The translations under genes and the position numbers were made by a program. The notes beneath the pieces were generated by a model. It saw only the letters and a list, made by a program, of their open reading frames with translations. It was not told where the DNA came from and did not search any database. DNA of 38,817 nucleotides from an uncultured Clostridia bacterium (GTDB taxonomy: Bacteria > Bacillota > Clostridia > Lachnospirales > CAG-274), in NCBI GenBank assembly GCA_944381435.1, contig CALWLD010000022.1:1-38817 (forward strand). Reading direction: 5' to 3'. Below are positions 30,588-36,741 of this stretch, piece by piece. The first letter of the stretch is position 1; the number at the start of each line of letters is the position of its first letter.

Positions 30588-31885
30588 TGGCAATGGGTGG
30601 TACATTTTTAACACATAATAAGGTTTTACCTGGGGCTTATATAAACTTTATATCTAAAGCTAGACCCCTTGGTACTATTGGGGATAGAGGTGTTGTAGCT
30701 ATCTGTTTAGAACATAATTTTGGAACACCTAATGAGGTTATAAGGTTAGATAGTGAAACTTTACAAAAAGATAGTTTAAAAATTTTAGGATATTCTTTTC
30801 AAGATGATAAACTACAACCATTTAGGGAAATGATAAGAAATGCTAAAGAAATTTTATTTTATAGATTAGGTGGAGATGGTACAAAAGCAACTGCTACAAT
30901 AGAGCCACTTACTATTACTGCTAAACACCCTGGTACTAGATATAATGATATAAAAATAGTTATTGAAAACAATGTAGATGATGATAAAAAAATAGTTAAA
31001 ACTTATATAGACACTAATATTTTGGTAGATGAACAAATGGCTACTAATGTGGAAGAGTTACAAGCTAATGATTTTGTTGTATTTAGTGGCACAGGTGCTT
31101 TAGTAGAAAATGGTGGTACTAACTTAACAAATGGTACAGATGGTACTGTTAATGGTACTAGCTATTCTAATTTTTTAGATAAAATAGAAAACTACAGCTT
31201 TAACATTATAGGGTATAATGGAGAAGATGAGGCTACAAAAGCTTTATATGAAAGTTTTACTAAAAGGCTTAGATATGATGAGGGCGTTAAAGCAACTTGT
31301 TTACTTATAAATTATAACAAGGCAGATGATGAAGGGGTTATATCTTTAGATGAAACTTCTAAAGATTTATTTTATTGGAGCTTAGGTGCTTTAGGTGGTT
31401 GTGAAATAAATGAAAGCTTAACTAACAAGCTATATGACGGTGAAATATCTTTAAATACCCAGCTTAAAAAATCTGAGCTAGAGGAAAAGATAAAAACAGG
31501 TATATTTGCTTTTTATGGTGAAAAAGATGAAATAAGAGTTTTAAAAGACATTAATACCTTTACAAATTATAAGCCTGATAAAAACCAAGATTTTAGCAGT
31601 AACCAAATTATTAGAATACTAGATAATATAGGTAATGATATTGCTAGGATATTTAATAGCTATTATCTAGGTAAAGAAATAAATGATAACACAGGTAGAA
31701 ATTTATTTAAAGCAGAGCTTATATCATATTTTAAAAATTTACAAGCTATTAGAGCACTTGATAACTTTAATAGTGATAACTTAACTGTTTTAAAAGGTAC
31801 TGAAAAAGGTGATGTTGTTGTAGATGTTTTAATAGAGCCTGTTGCTAGTATGGATAAGCTATATATGAAATGTATTATAGAATAG
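30587..31885 (+). CDS. Tail sheath protein (XkdK-like)
   Basis: A 432-residue contractile sheath protein. N-terminus GGTFLTHNKVLPGAYINFIS is the family hallmark. Central regions include ITAKHPGTRYNDIKIVIEN and YDEGVKATCLLINYN. The conserved C-terminal domain (about 310-432) has NDNTGRNLFKAELISYFKNL and ends with KGDVVVDVLIEPV. It forms the contracting tube of a myovirus tail. SD AAGGGGTGAT precedes the ATG. Confidence 0.96.
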   Translation: MAMGGTFLTHNKVLPGAYINFISKARPLGTIGDRGVVAICLEHNFGTPNEVIRLDSETLQKDSLKILGYSFQDDKLQPFREMIRNAKEILFYRLGGDGTKATATIEPLTITAKHPGTRYNDIKIVIENNVDDDKKIVKTYIDTNILVDEQMATNVEELQANDFVVFSGTGALVENGGTNLTNGTDGTVNGTSYSNFLDKIENYSFNIIGYNGEDEATKALYESFTKRLRYDEGVKATCLLINYNKADDEGVISLDETSKDLFYWSLGALGGCEINESLTNKLYDGEISLNTQLKKSELEEKIKTGIFAFYGEKDEIRVLKDINTFTNYKPDKNQDFSSNQIIRILDNIGNDIARIFNSYYLGKEINDNTGRNLFKAELISYFKNLQAIRALDNFNSDNLTVLKGTEKGDVVVDVLIEPVASMDKLYMKCIIE

Positions 31886-31895
31886 GAGGTAATTT

Positions 31896-32369
31896 ATGGG
31901 CTATCAAGAAACTTTAAGAGTACAAGATGTTATAAATGGTGCTTTAGGTGCAGTTTATTTAGTTGAAAATGGACAAAGAGAGCTTTTGATGAACTGTAAA
32001 GATATTAATGCCGAATTTAAAAAGAATAAAAAAGAAATAAAAGTTTTAGGCTCTGCTGGCGCTAAACATAAGGCTACAGGGTGGAGTGGAACAGGCACAA
32101 TGACTATGTATTATGGCACAAGTAAACTAAGAGAGGCTGCTATTAAATATATAAATGAAGGGATAGATGCTTATTATGAAATGGTAGTAACTAATGAAGA
32201 CCCTAGCAGTGATATAGGTAGCCAAAGCGTTGTATTAACTGGCGTAAACTTTGATAATACTGTTATTGCTAAAATTGATATTAACAGCACAGAACTAGAT
32301 GAGCAAATAAACTTTACATATCAAGGTGCTAATATATTAGAAAAATTTAAAGACTATATAGGTGAGTAA
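31896..32369 (+). CDS. Tail tube protein (XkdM-like)
   Basis: A 157-residue tube protein of the XkdM family (PF09393): RVQDVINGALGAVYLVENGQ at the N-terminus, then KATGWSGTGTMTMYYGTS and INFTYQGANILEKF at the end. It forms the inner tube around which the sheath contracts. SD AGGAGGT precedes the ATG. A type I toxin-like module begins only 4 bp after the stop. Confidence 0.94.
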   Translation: MGYQETLRVQDVINGALGAVYLVENGQRELLMNCKDINAEFKKNKKEIKVLGSAGAKHKATGWSGTGTMTMYYGTSKLREAAIKYINEGIDAYYEMVVTNEDPSSDIGSQSVVLTGVNFDNTVIAKIDINSTELDEQINFTYQGANILEKFKDYIGE

Positions 32370-32372
32370 TAA

Positions 32373-32401
32373 TTGAAATATAAAAATTAATATGATATAA
32401 T
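32373..32401 (+). promoter_or_regulatory. Promoter of toxin 2 (Hol-Tox)
   Basis: TTGAAA (32373-32378), 17-bp spacer, TATAAT (32396-32401); expected start near 32408. Confidence 0.8.
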
Positions 32402-32431
32402 TAAAATAGGGTAATTGTATAAGGTGGTTAG

Positions 32432-32456
32432 CCCCTTTACTAAAGAAGTAAAGGGG
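32432..32456 (+). promoter_or_regulatory. SD-hiding hairpin of toxin 2
   Basis: Perfect 10-bp stem CCCCTTTACT (32432-32441) with AGTAAAGGGG (32447-32456), 5-nt loop. The right arm is part of the SD AAAGGGGG. Confidence 0.8.
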
Positions 32457-32464
32457 GTGTTAAT

Positions 32465-32548
32465 ATGGAAACTAAAGATACTTTGGAATTATTATTTCTT
32501 GGTGGAATGTTTCTACTAACACTTCTTACATACATAAAAAAGAAGTAA
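32465..32548 (+). CDS. Hol-Tox-family type I toxin-like peptide 2 (27 aa)
   Basis: METKDTLELLFLGGMFLLTL then LTYIKKK: one membrane helix with a lysine tail, matching the 'putative holin-like toxin' family (Hol_Tox, PF16935). Its SD AAAGGGGGTG is hidden in a perfect 10-bp hairpin. The leader GGTGGTTA (32423-32430) is complementary to TAACCACC after the stop (32557-32564), which could close the mRNA 5' to 3'. A strong promoter on the minus strand makes an RNA antisense to its 3' end. The gene lies between tail tube and tail chaperone genes but is independently promoted and is not a tail gene. Despite the family name, the true holin is at 38474. Confidence 0.82.
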   Translation: METKDTLELLFLGGMFLLTLLTYIKKK

Positions 32549-32552
32549 ACAC

Positions 32553-32638
32553 AAAATAACCACCCTGTTGCAGCCAGAGTGGTAAATAAAAATTAAACAC
32601 TTTGGGGTTAACTACTTTATGTAGTTACCTTACCCTTT
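32553..32638 (-). ncRNA. Antitoxin RNA 2 (about 85 nt)
   Basis: Predicted from the promoter at 32645-32673 and the hairpin plus TATTTT at 32583-32553 on the minus strand. It is antisense to the toxin 2 mRNA 3' end. It also contains GTAGTTAACCCC (complement of 32604-32615), a 10/12 match to the toxin leader arm GTGGTTAGCCCC (32424-32435) that hides the SD. Confidence 0.7.
32559..32583. terminator. Hairpin shared by toxin 2 and antitoxin RNA 2
   Basis: An 8-bp stem with one mismatch (32559-32566 with 32576-32583). The T-run follows only on the minus strand, so it ends the antitoxin RNA. Toxin transcripts may end at the second hairpin, 32606-32629. Confidence 0.65.
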
Positions 32639-32644
32639 AAGTTA

Positions 32645-32673
32645 ATTATAATATAATAATATAAATTTGTAAA
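32645..32673 (-). promoter_or_regulatory. Promoter of antitoxin RNA 2
   Basis: Minus strand TTTACA (complement of 32668-32673), 17-bp spacer, TATAAT (complement of 32645-32650). The stretch 32674-32779 holds nothing else that I can support. Confidence 0.8.
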
Positions 32674-32779
32674 GGTGTTTATTGAAATAAATATTTAATG
32701 AATAAGCATTTTATAGTTTTATTATAAATTTTAAAGGTAAGTTTTTACTTGGGTTTTCTTGTAAATATTATTTAACATA

Positions 32780-32808
32780 TTGACAGTATAAAAATTAAGG
32801 TTTATAAT
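32780..32808 (+). promoter_or_regulatory. Promoter of antitoxin RNA 3
   Basis: TTGACA (32780-32785), 17-bp spacer, TATAAT (32803-32808): a full consensus promoter with no gene downstream on this strand for over 350 bp. Confidence 0.9.
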
Positions 32809-32814
32809 AATATA

Positions 32815-32909
32815 AAAAGGAGCAACTGTTTCAGTTGTTGCCCCCTTATTGTTTTATAAAAATTATAAACAACCTAAAGGTCTGCCAACTTTTTTAGGTT
32901 GTTTTTTTT
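32815..32909 (+). ncRNA. Antitoxin RNA 3 (about 95 nt)
   Basis: Runs from the consensus promoter to a terminator with T8. A 5' hairpin (CAACTG, TTT, CAGTTG) is followed by GTTGTTGCCCCCTTAT; the CCCCCTTAT part (32841-32849) equals 32999-33007, the exact complement of the toxin 3 SD region. The 3' end is antisense to the toxin mRNA terminator. Confidence 0.8.
32869..32909. terminator. Bidirectional terminator of module 3
   Basis: Perfect 10-bp stem ACAACCTAAA (32869-32878) with TTTAGGTTGT (32893-32902), 14-nt loop, T8 on the plus side and a T-rich tail on the minus side. Confidence 0.85.
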
Positions 32910-32913
32910 GTTG

Positions 32914-32991
32914 TTAATAAACTATAGTTATATTATTAATAACAAGTAATGCTATTATAGTAATAAAAAGTAGAACTTTAATTATTTTCAT
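32914..32991 (-). CDS. Type I toxin-like membrane peptide 3 (25 aa)
   Basis: MKIIKVLLFITIIALLVINN then ITIVY: a single membrane helix with a basic start. I know no named family, but it shares its build, leader and antisense RNA with peptide 4 (35616-35687), which also ends in VY. SD AAGGGGGTGAT is inside a CCCTTA/TAAGGG hairpin (33001-33014). The mRNA should start with a hairpin (33059-33078) and contains a perfect 18-bp palindrome (33027-33044). Leader GGTTGTT can pair with AACAACC in the 3' hairpin. Toxin activity is inferred from the architecture. Confidence 0.7.
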   Translation of the reverse strand: MKIIKVLLFITIIALLVINNITIVY

Positions 32992-33000
32992 AGCATCACC

Positions 33001-33014
33001 CCCTTATGTAAGGG
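33001..33014 (-). promoter_or_regulatory. SD-hiding hairpin of toxin 3
   Basis: CCCTTA and TAAGGG with a 2-nt gap (probably a 4-nt loop) fold over the SD of the peptide at 32914-32991. Confidence 0.65.
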
Positions 33015-33058
33015 ACAACAACCATACTGAATATTAATATTCAGAAAATACAGTTACT

Positions 33059-33110
33059 CCTAGCACAAAAGTGCTAGGTAAAATATAGCATAGATTCAAA
33101 GTTTTGTAAA
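33059..33110 (-). promoter_or_regulatory. Promoter and 5' hairpin of toxin 3
   Basis: Minus strand TTTACA (complement of 33105-33110), 17-bp spacer, TATATT (complement of 33082-33087). The expected start near 33075 places an 8-bp hairpin (33059-33066 with 33071-33078) at the extreme 5' end of the mRNA, which would stabilise it. Confidence 0.7.
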
Positions 33111-33173
33111 GATGTTTAGATTTGTCTAAATGTCTTTTTTTATGTCAATTTTTAAATTTAAGGAGGAATTTTT

Positions 33174-33560
33174 ATGAAAATAAGTGATTTTTTAATTAAT
33201 AACAATGTAGGTAGTGTTTTAGAAAAAGATATAATTGTATCTGATAGGTTTACAGATGAAAAAGGAAAGAATTTACCTTTTAAAATTAGAAATATAAGCT
33301 CAAGAGAGCTAGCAGATATAAACAGGCTTGTTGGCGAAAATAAATATTTAGCTGATGCACATATAGTTGCTAAATGTTGTTTAGAACCTAATTTTAAAAG
33401 TGTTGAATTGCAAAATCATTATGGGATAATGAATGATAGTGAATTGGTAGAAAAAGTTTTATTAGTTGGTGAAATTAATAAACTATCTACTGCTATATTA
33501 AAATTAAGTGGTTATGGCAAAAGCTTTGATGAATTAACAGAAGAAGCAAAAAAGCATTAA
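33174..33560 (+). CDS. Tail assembly chaperone (XkdN-like)
   Basis: A 128-residue XkdN-family (PF08890) chaperone: KISDFLINNNVGSVLEKDII at the start, then LPFKIRNISSRELADINRL and a C-terminal ILKLSGYGKSFDELTEEA. It lies just before the tape measure, like all phage tail chaperones. Its last codons, GCA AAA AAG CAT TAA, form a -1 slippery heptamer in the correct phase leading into the next small frame. SD AAGGAGGA precedes the ATG. Confidence 0.9.
   Translation: MKISDFLINNNVGSVLEKDIIVSDRFTDEKGKNLPFKIRNISSRELADINRLVGENKYLADAHIVAKCCLEPNFKSVELQNHYGIMNDSELVEKVLLVGEINKLSTAILKLSGYGKSFDELTEEAKKH
33548..33554 (+). other. Programmed -1 frameshift site (A AAA AAG)
   Basis: The heptamer A AAA AAG lies in the zero-frame phase needed for simultaneous slippage, two codons before the chaperone stop. 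After a -1 shift the frame is open to 33721, joining the chaperone (127 codons) to 56 further codons that include the frame at 33575. This copies the G/GT arrangement of tail chaperones. Confidence 0.75.
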
Positions 33561-33574
33561 AAAAGGAGCCAGCT

Positions 33575-33724
33575 ATGGCTTCTTTACTTAAATTTTGCTT
33601 GATAGAATTTAAAATGCTACCTAGTCAATTTATGCACCTTGATGAAAAAGAAAAAGCTTTAATAATAGCTTTAATATGTAAACATAGTGATGATTTAGAA
33701 AATATAAAAAGGGGTGTTAAGTGA
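33575..33724 (+). CDS. Tail chaperone second frame (49 aa, or T-part of a fusion)
   Basis: MASLLKFCLIEFKMLPSQFM then HLDEKEKALI..: helical, in the -1 frame relative to the chaperone, with no stop between the slippery site and this ATG. It has its own SD (AAGGAG), so it may be made both alone and as the end of a 183-residue fusion. In other phages the fused form recruits the tape measure protein; the tape measure ATG overlaps its stop (TGATG). Confidence 0.75.
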   Translation: MASLLKFCLIEFKMLPSQFMHLDEKEKALIIALICKHSDDLENIKRGVK

Positions 33725-35505
33725 TGTCAGTACAAACAGATATAAAGCTAATTGATAATGCTAGCAAAGTTTTAGCAGGCATAAATGACAAAGTAGATAA
33801 GCTACACGACAAGGTAGATGCTATTAATAATACCTCTATTAAACCTAAAGATATGATAGAAACAGAAAGTGCTTTTTCTAGGCTTGTTGGAGGTAGCAAA
33901 GATTTATTAGGTGCATTTAGTAAGATTAGCGTATCATTATATGGTATTAAAGAAATAGCAAATACTATAGGTGGTGTAGCTAGCAGATTAGCACATTATT
34001 CTGATACATTAAGCGAAACAACAGCTAGACTTAATTTAATGAATGATGGGCTTATATCTACAGATGAGCTATGGAATGAAATATATTTATCTTCTATCCG
34101 TTCAAGAGGTAGTATAGTAGATACAGCCGATGCTGTAGCTAAGTTAGGCTTAACAACAAAAGGTGTTTTTAAAGACAACAAGGAGCTTGTACAATTTTCT
34201 GAAAATTTAACAAAAAGCTTTAAGATAGCAGGTACAAGCACACAGGGAATCAGCTCTGCTATGCTACAATTAACGCAGGCTATGGCAAGTGGGGTTTTAA
34301 GAGGTGAGGAGCTTAATTCTATATTTGAAAACGCACCACTTTTGATACAAAATATAGCAGATTATATGGGCGTACCTATTGGGCAAATTAGAGATTTAGC
34401 TAGTGAGGGTAAAATTACAGCAGATATTGTTAAAAATGCAATACTTGGTGCTACTGATGAGATAAATCAAAAGTTTGATGAAATGCCTATGAAATTTGAA
34501 GAATTAGGTACGCAGTTTTCAAATATCTGGTATAACAATATGCAAATGGCACAGGATAGTTTAGAAGGTATACCTCAAAATTTAGCTAATAATTTGTTAC
34601 CAGTATGGGACGCATTTACTTATGCTTTATTTGTAGATTTAGATGGTGTTTATAAAGAACAGCAAAAGGGTATTAAAGATACAATCGGATATTATGAAGC
34701 TTTTGCAAAAGCTGTAAGTGAGTATACAGGGTATGTTATTAGTGAAAATGAGGCTATGAAAATAAGCTTTACATCTAATTTTGAAATGCTTGAAAGTTTA
34801 TTTAAGAAAACAGGCAATGTTATATGGAATGTTGCAGAAGGTATAGTTGGTTCTGTTATGTATTTAATAGAGGGTTCTATAGTTTTTATATTAAGGCTTT
34901 TAGAGGAGGCAAGTATTGGTTTTTTAGATTTTTCTAAGGAAATAGAAATACATTTAGGAAATATGGAATATTTAACAGATAAAGTATTTACATATGAAAA
35001 TGTTACAAATGACAAATATTTTGGAGTATCTATTTTAGACTTACCACAGACTATAACGGACCAAGCTATAGATAGAGTAGTTTTAGATGGTATGAAAAGA
35101 GACCCTAATTCTCTTTTAAACTCTCCCATATTTACAGGTAAAACAGTATCTGGAGGATATTATCCACAATTACCAGGTGTTGTAAGTCTTTTACCATCAA
35201 GTGAAAAACCTAACTATAAACCTATATCACTTCCTAAAAATGATATATCTGGAATAGCAAGAGATGTGTCTGACATATCTAAAAGTATAAATAACCTTAA
35301 TGAACTTAACAAAGCTATTATGGAAATAAATGAAGCTACATACCATAATAATGTTGCTAATCAATTTAATGGTAATATTGAAATAATAGCTTATGGTGTA
35401 GATGAAGAAGGGCAAAAGGCAATAGGAAAATCTACAGAAGAAGCAATTAGGCGTGTATTTTTAAATGATTATCAAAATATGCAAGCTATTGGGGTATATG
35501 TATAA
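33724..35505 (+). CDS. Tape measure protein
   Basis: A 593-residue tape measure protein. Residues about 70-290 match the TIGR02675-type tape measure domain (SDTLSETTARLNLMNDG, TSTQGISSAMLQLTQAMASG then VLRGEELNSIFENAPLLIQN). A membrane-like segment near 370-395 (GIVGSVMYLIEGSIVFILRL) is the part usually inserted in the host membrane at DNA entry. The C-terminal region is hydrophilic. At about 0.15 nm per residue this predicts a tail near 90 nm. ATG at 33724 has SD AAGGGGTG; GTG at 33721 is an alternative. Confidence 0.93.
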   Translation: MSVQTDIKLIDNASKVLAGINDKVDKLHDKVDAINNTSIKPKDMIETESAFSRLVGGSKDLLGAFSKISVSLYGIKEIANTIGGVASRLAHYSDTLSETTARLNLMNDGLISTDELWNEIYLSSIRSRGSIVDTADAVAKLGLTTKGVFKDNKELVQFSENLTKSFKIAGTSTQGISSAMLQLTQAMASGVLRGEELNSIFENAPLLIQNIADYMGVPIGQIRDLASEGKITADIVKNAILGATDEINQKFDEMPMKFEELGTQFSNIWYNNMQMAQDSLEGIPQNLANNLLPVWDAFTYALFVDLDGVYKEQQKGIKDTIGYYEAFAKAVSEYTGYVISENEAMKISFTSNFEMLESLFKKTGNVIWNVAEGIVGSVMYLIEGSIVFILRLLEEASIGFLDFSKEIEIHLGNMEYLTDKVFTYENVTNDKYFGVSILDLPQTITDQAIDRVVLDGMKRDPNSLLNSPIFTGKTVSGGYYPQLPGVVSLLPSSEKPNYKPISLPKNDISGIARDVSDISKSINNLNELNKAIMEINEATYHNNVANQFNGNIEIIAYGVDEEGQKAIGKSTEEAIRRVFLNDYQNMQAIGVYV

Positions 35506-35510
35506 TAATA

Positions 35511-35539
35511 TTTAATTGATAGAATTTATGTGATATAAT
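35511..35539 (+). promoter_or_regulatory. Promoter of toxin 4
   Basis: Extended -10 TGATATAAT (35531-35539) with a weak -35 TTTAAT (35511-35516), 17-bp spacer. The expected start near 35546 puts the hairpin AGATAC/GTATCT (35545-35550 with 35557-35562) at the 5' end of the mRNA, as in module 3. Confidence 0.7.
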
Positions 35540-35588
35540 GTCATAGATACATATTTGTATCTTAGAGCAATTATTGATTAAGGTTGTT

Positions 35589-35608
35589 CCCTCTTTTAAC
35601 AAAGGGGG
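35589..35608 (+). promoter_or_regulatory. SD-hiding hairpin of toxin 4
   Basis: CCCTCTTT (35589-35596) pairs with AAAGGGGG (35601-35608) over 8 bp, one of them G-U, with a 4-nt loop. The right arm is the SD. Confidence 0.75.
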
Positions 35609-35615
35609 TGATACT

Positions 35616-35687
35616 ATGAACAAAGTTATTTTATTTTTTATTTTAACTTTTATCTTTATAGTATTATCTACTGTTAAAGTTTATTAA
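35616..35687 (+). CDS. Type I toxin-like membrane peptide 4 (23 aa)
   Basis: MNKVILFFILTFIFIVLSTV then KVY: one membrane helix, similar in size, charge and C-terminal VY to peptide 3 at 32914-32991, but in the opposite orientation. SD AAAGGGGGTGAT is hidden in a hairpin. The leader TAAGGTTGTT (35579-35588) is identical to the right arm of the 3' hairpin (35734-35743), so it can pair with the left arm (35710-35719) instead and close the mRNA. A full-consensus promoter on the minus strand produces the antisense RNA. Toxin function inferred; no named family known to me. Confidence 0.7.
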   Translation: MNKVILFFILTFIFIVLSTVKVY

Positions 35688-35704
35688 TTTTAATTTTAGA
35701 TAAA

Positions 35705-35787
35705 TAAAAAACAACCTTATTTGGTTGACGCCCTAAGGTTGTTTTAAAGAACAAACAGGGAACAACTATCAATAGTTGCTCTTTTAT
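35705..35787 (-). ncRNA. Antitoxin RNA 4 (about 80 nt)
   Basis: Runs from the minus-strand promoter at 35794-35822 to the hairpin plus T-run at 35706-35742. Its 5' half (complement of 35757-35781) is a diverged copy of the toxin leader 35565-35592 and includes GTTGTTCCCT, identical to the leader's anti-SD arm. CCCTGTTTGTT can pair with the toxin SD region with one mismatch. Its 3' half is antisense to the toxin mRNA end. Confidence 0.8.
35711..35742. terminator. Shared terminator of module 4
   Basis: Perfect 9-bp stem ACAACCTTA (35711-35719) with TAAGGTTGT (35734-35742), 14-nt loop. T5-rich tail on the minus strand, shorter T4 on the plus strand. Confidence 0.8.
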
Positions 35788-35793
35788 ATTATC

Positions 35794-35822
35794 ATTATAA
35801 AACTTATTTTTTATTCTGTCAA
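35794..35822 (-). promoter_or_regulatory. Promoter of antitoxin RNA 4
   Basis: Minus strand TTGACA (complement of 35817-35822), 17-bp spacer, TATAAT (complement of 35794-35799): full consensus, with no gene on this strand downstream. Confidence 0.9.
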
Positions 35823-35840
35823 TTGTTTTTAGGAGAAAAT

Positions 35841-36329
35841 ATGAATACAATAGAAATCATAAAAAATATAATAAATGAAAGTATAGAAATAAAAGGTATA
35901 ACAGATTTAGAAATAGCTACTATTGAAAGTATACAACCATTATCTATAAAACTTGCAAATGATAAGATATTATCTAAAGAATTTTTGCTTTATACACCTA
36001 AAACACTATATTTAAAAAATACAAATAATGATTTAGAATTAAATTCTAAAGTTTTAGTCTTAAAAAAATTAGGTGGCCAACAATATCTTATATTTGACTT
36101 TTTAGAAGAAACAACTCTTGGTAATACTATATCAATTGTTACTAATGTTGCACCTTTAAAAATAAAGCTATCAAATGAAAAAATATTAGAAAGATTAGAT
36201 TTAATGATATTTAATAAAGATTTATCTAATTTAAAAACTACAAGTGATAAGGCAGAAATAGGTAAAAAGCTAGTAACTATTAGAGAAACAGGTACAGGTA
36301 AATATATATTTATAGCAGAAAGTGAGTGA
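35841..36329 (+). CDS. Baseplate protein with duplicated DUF2577-like core (XkdR-like)
   Basis: A 162-residue protein in the XkdR/DUF2577 position. It contains two copies of one core: IESIQPLSIKLANDKILSKE (about 28-47) with VLVLKKLGGQQYLIFDFLEE, and VTNVAPLKIKLSNEKILERL (about 104-123) with LVTIRETGTGKYIFIAESE. DUF2577 proteins usually have one such OB-like core. The ATG at 35841 has SD TAGGAGA; the longer frame from 35823 overlaps the antitoxin promoter. It is separated from the tape measure by module 4. Confidence 0.72.
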   Translation: MNTIEIIKNIINESIEIKGITDLEIATIESIQPLSIKLANDKILSKEFLLYTPKTLYLKNTNNDLELNSKVLVLKKLGGQQYLIFDFLEETTLGNTISIVTNVAPLKIKLSNEKILERLDLMIFNKDLSNLKTTSDKAEIGKKLVTIRETGTGKYIFIAESE

Positions 36330-36333
36330 TAAA

Positions 36334-36741
36334 ATGTTACCAGCTAATAATATAACAACTACTAATATAGAGATAGTAAAAGACCCTAGCTTAACTTACA
36401 GGCTTGATACAAACAAAGAAAGGGTTAGAAAATATGTAGATAATATTGATAGTATAGAGCAAGCTATCTATAAAATATTATCTACAGAAAGATATACATA
36501 TACTGCTTATAACTGGCAGTATGGTATAGAGCTAAATGACTTATTTGGTCAACCTAAATCACTTGTTAAAGCTATTTTACCTGATAGAATAAAAGAAGCA
36601 TTGTTAATAGATGATAGAATAGAAGATGTATTAGATTTTGTTTTTGAAGATATATCTAAAACAGAGTTATCTGTTACATTTAATGTAAAGGTTTATGGTT
36701 TTGAACAAATGATATTGATAGAATGGAGGTGTAAGGTTTAG
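36334..36741 (+). CDS. Baseplate wedge protein (XkdS/DUF2634-like)
   Basis: A 135-residue DUF2634 protein, the gp25-like lysozyme-fold wedge component: LTYRLDTNKERVRKYVDNID, IEQAIYKILSTERYTYTAYN then WQYGIELNDLFG are the family signature. The ATG at 36334 gives the usual MLPANNI start; a GTG at 36322 is an alternative that overlaps the preceding gene. It ends one base into the next gene. Confidence 0.88.
   Translation: MLPANNITTTNIEIVKDPSLTYRLDTNKERVRKYVDNIDSIEQAIYKILSTERYTYTAYNWQYGIELNDLFGQPKSLVKAILPDRIKEALLIDDRIEDVLDFVFEDISKTELSVTFNVKVYGFEQMILIEWRCKV

Noticed and set aside
32465-32548. The Hol_Tox peptide as the phage holin
   Set aside because: It has its own promoter and antisense RNA within tail genes, and a full-size holin begins at 38474.
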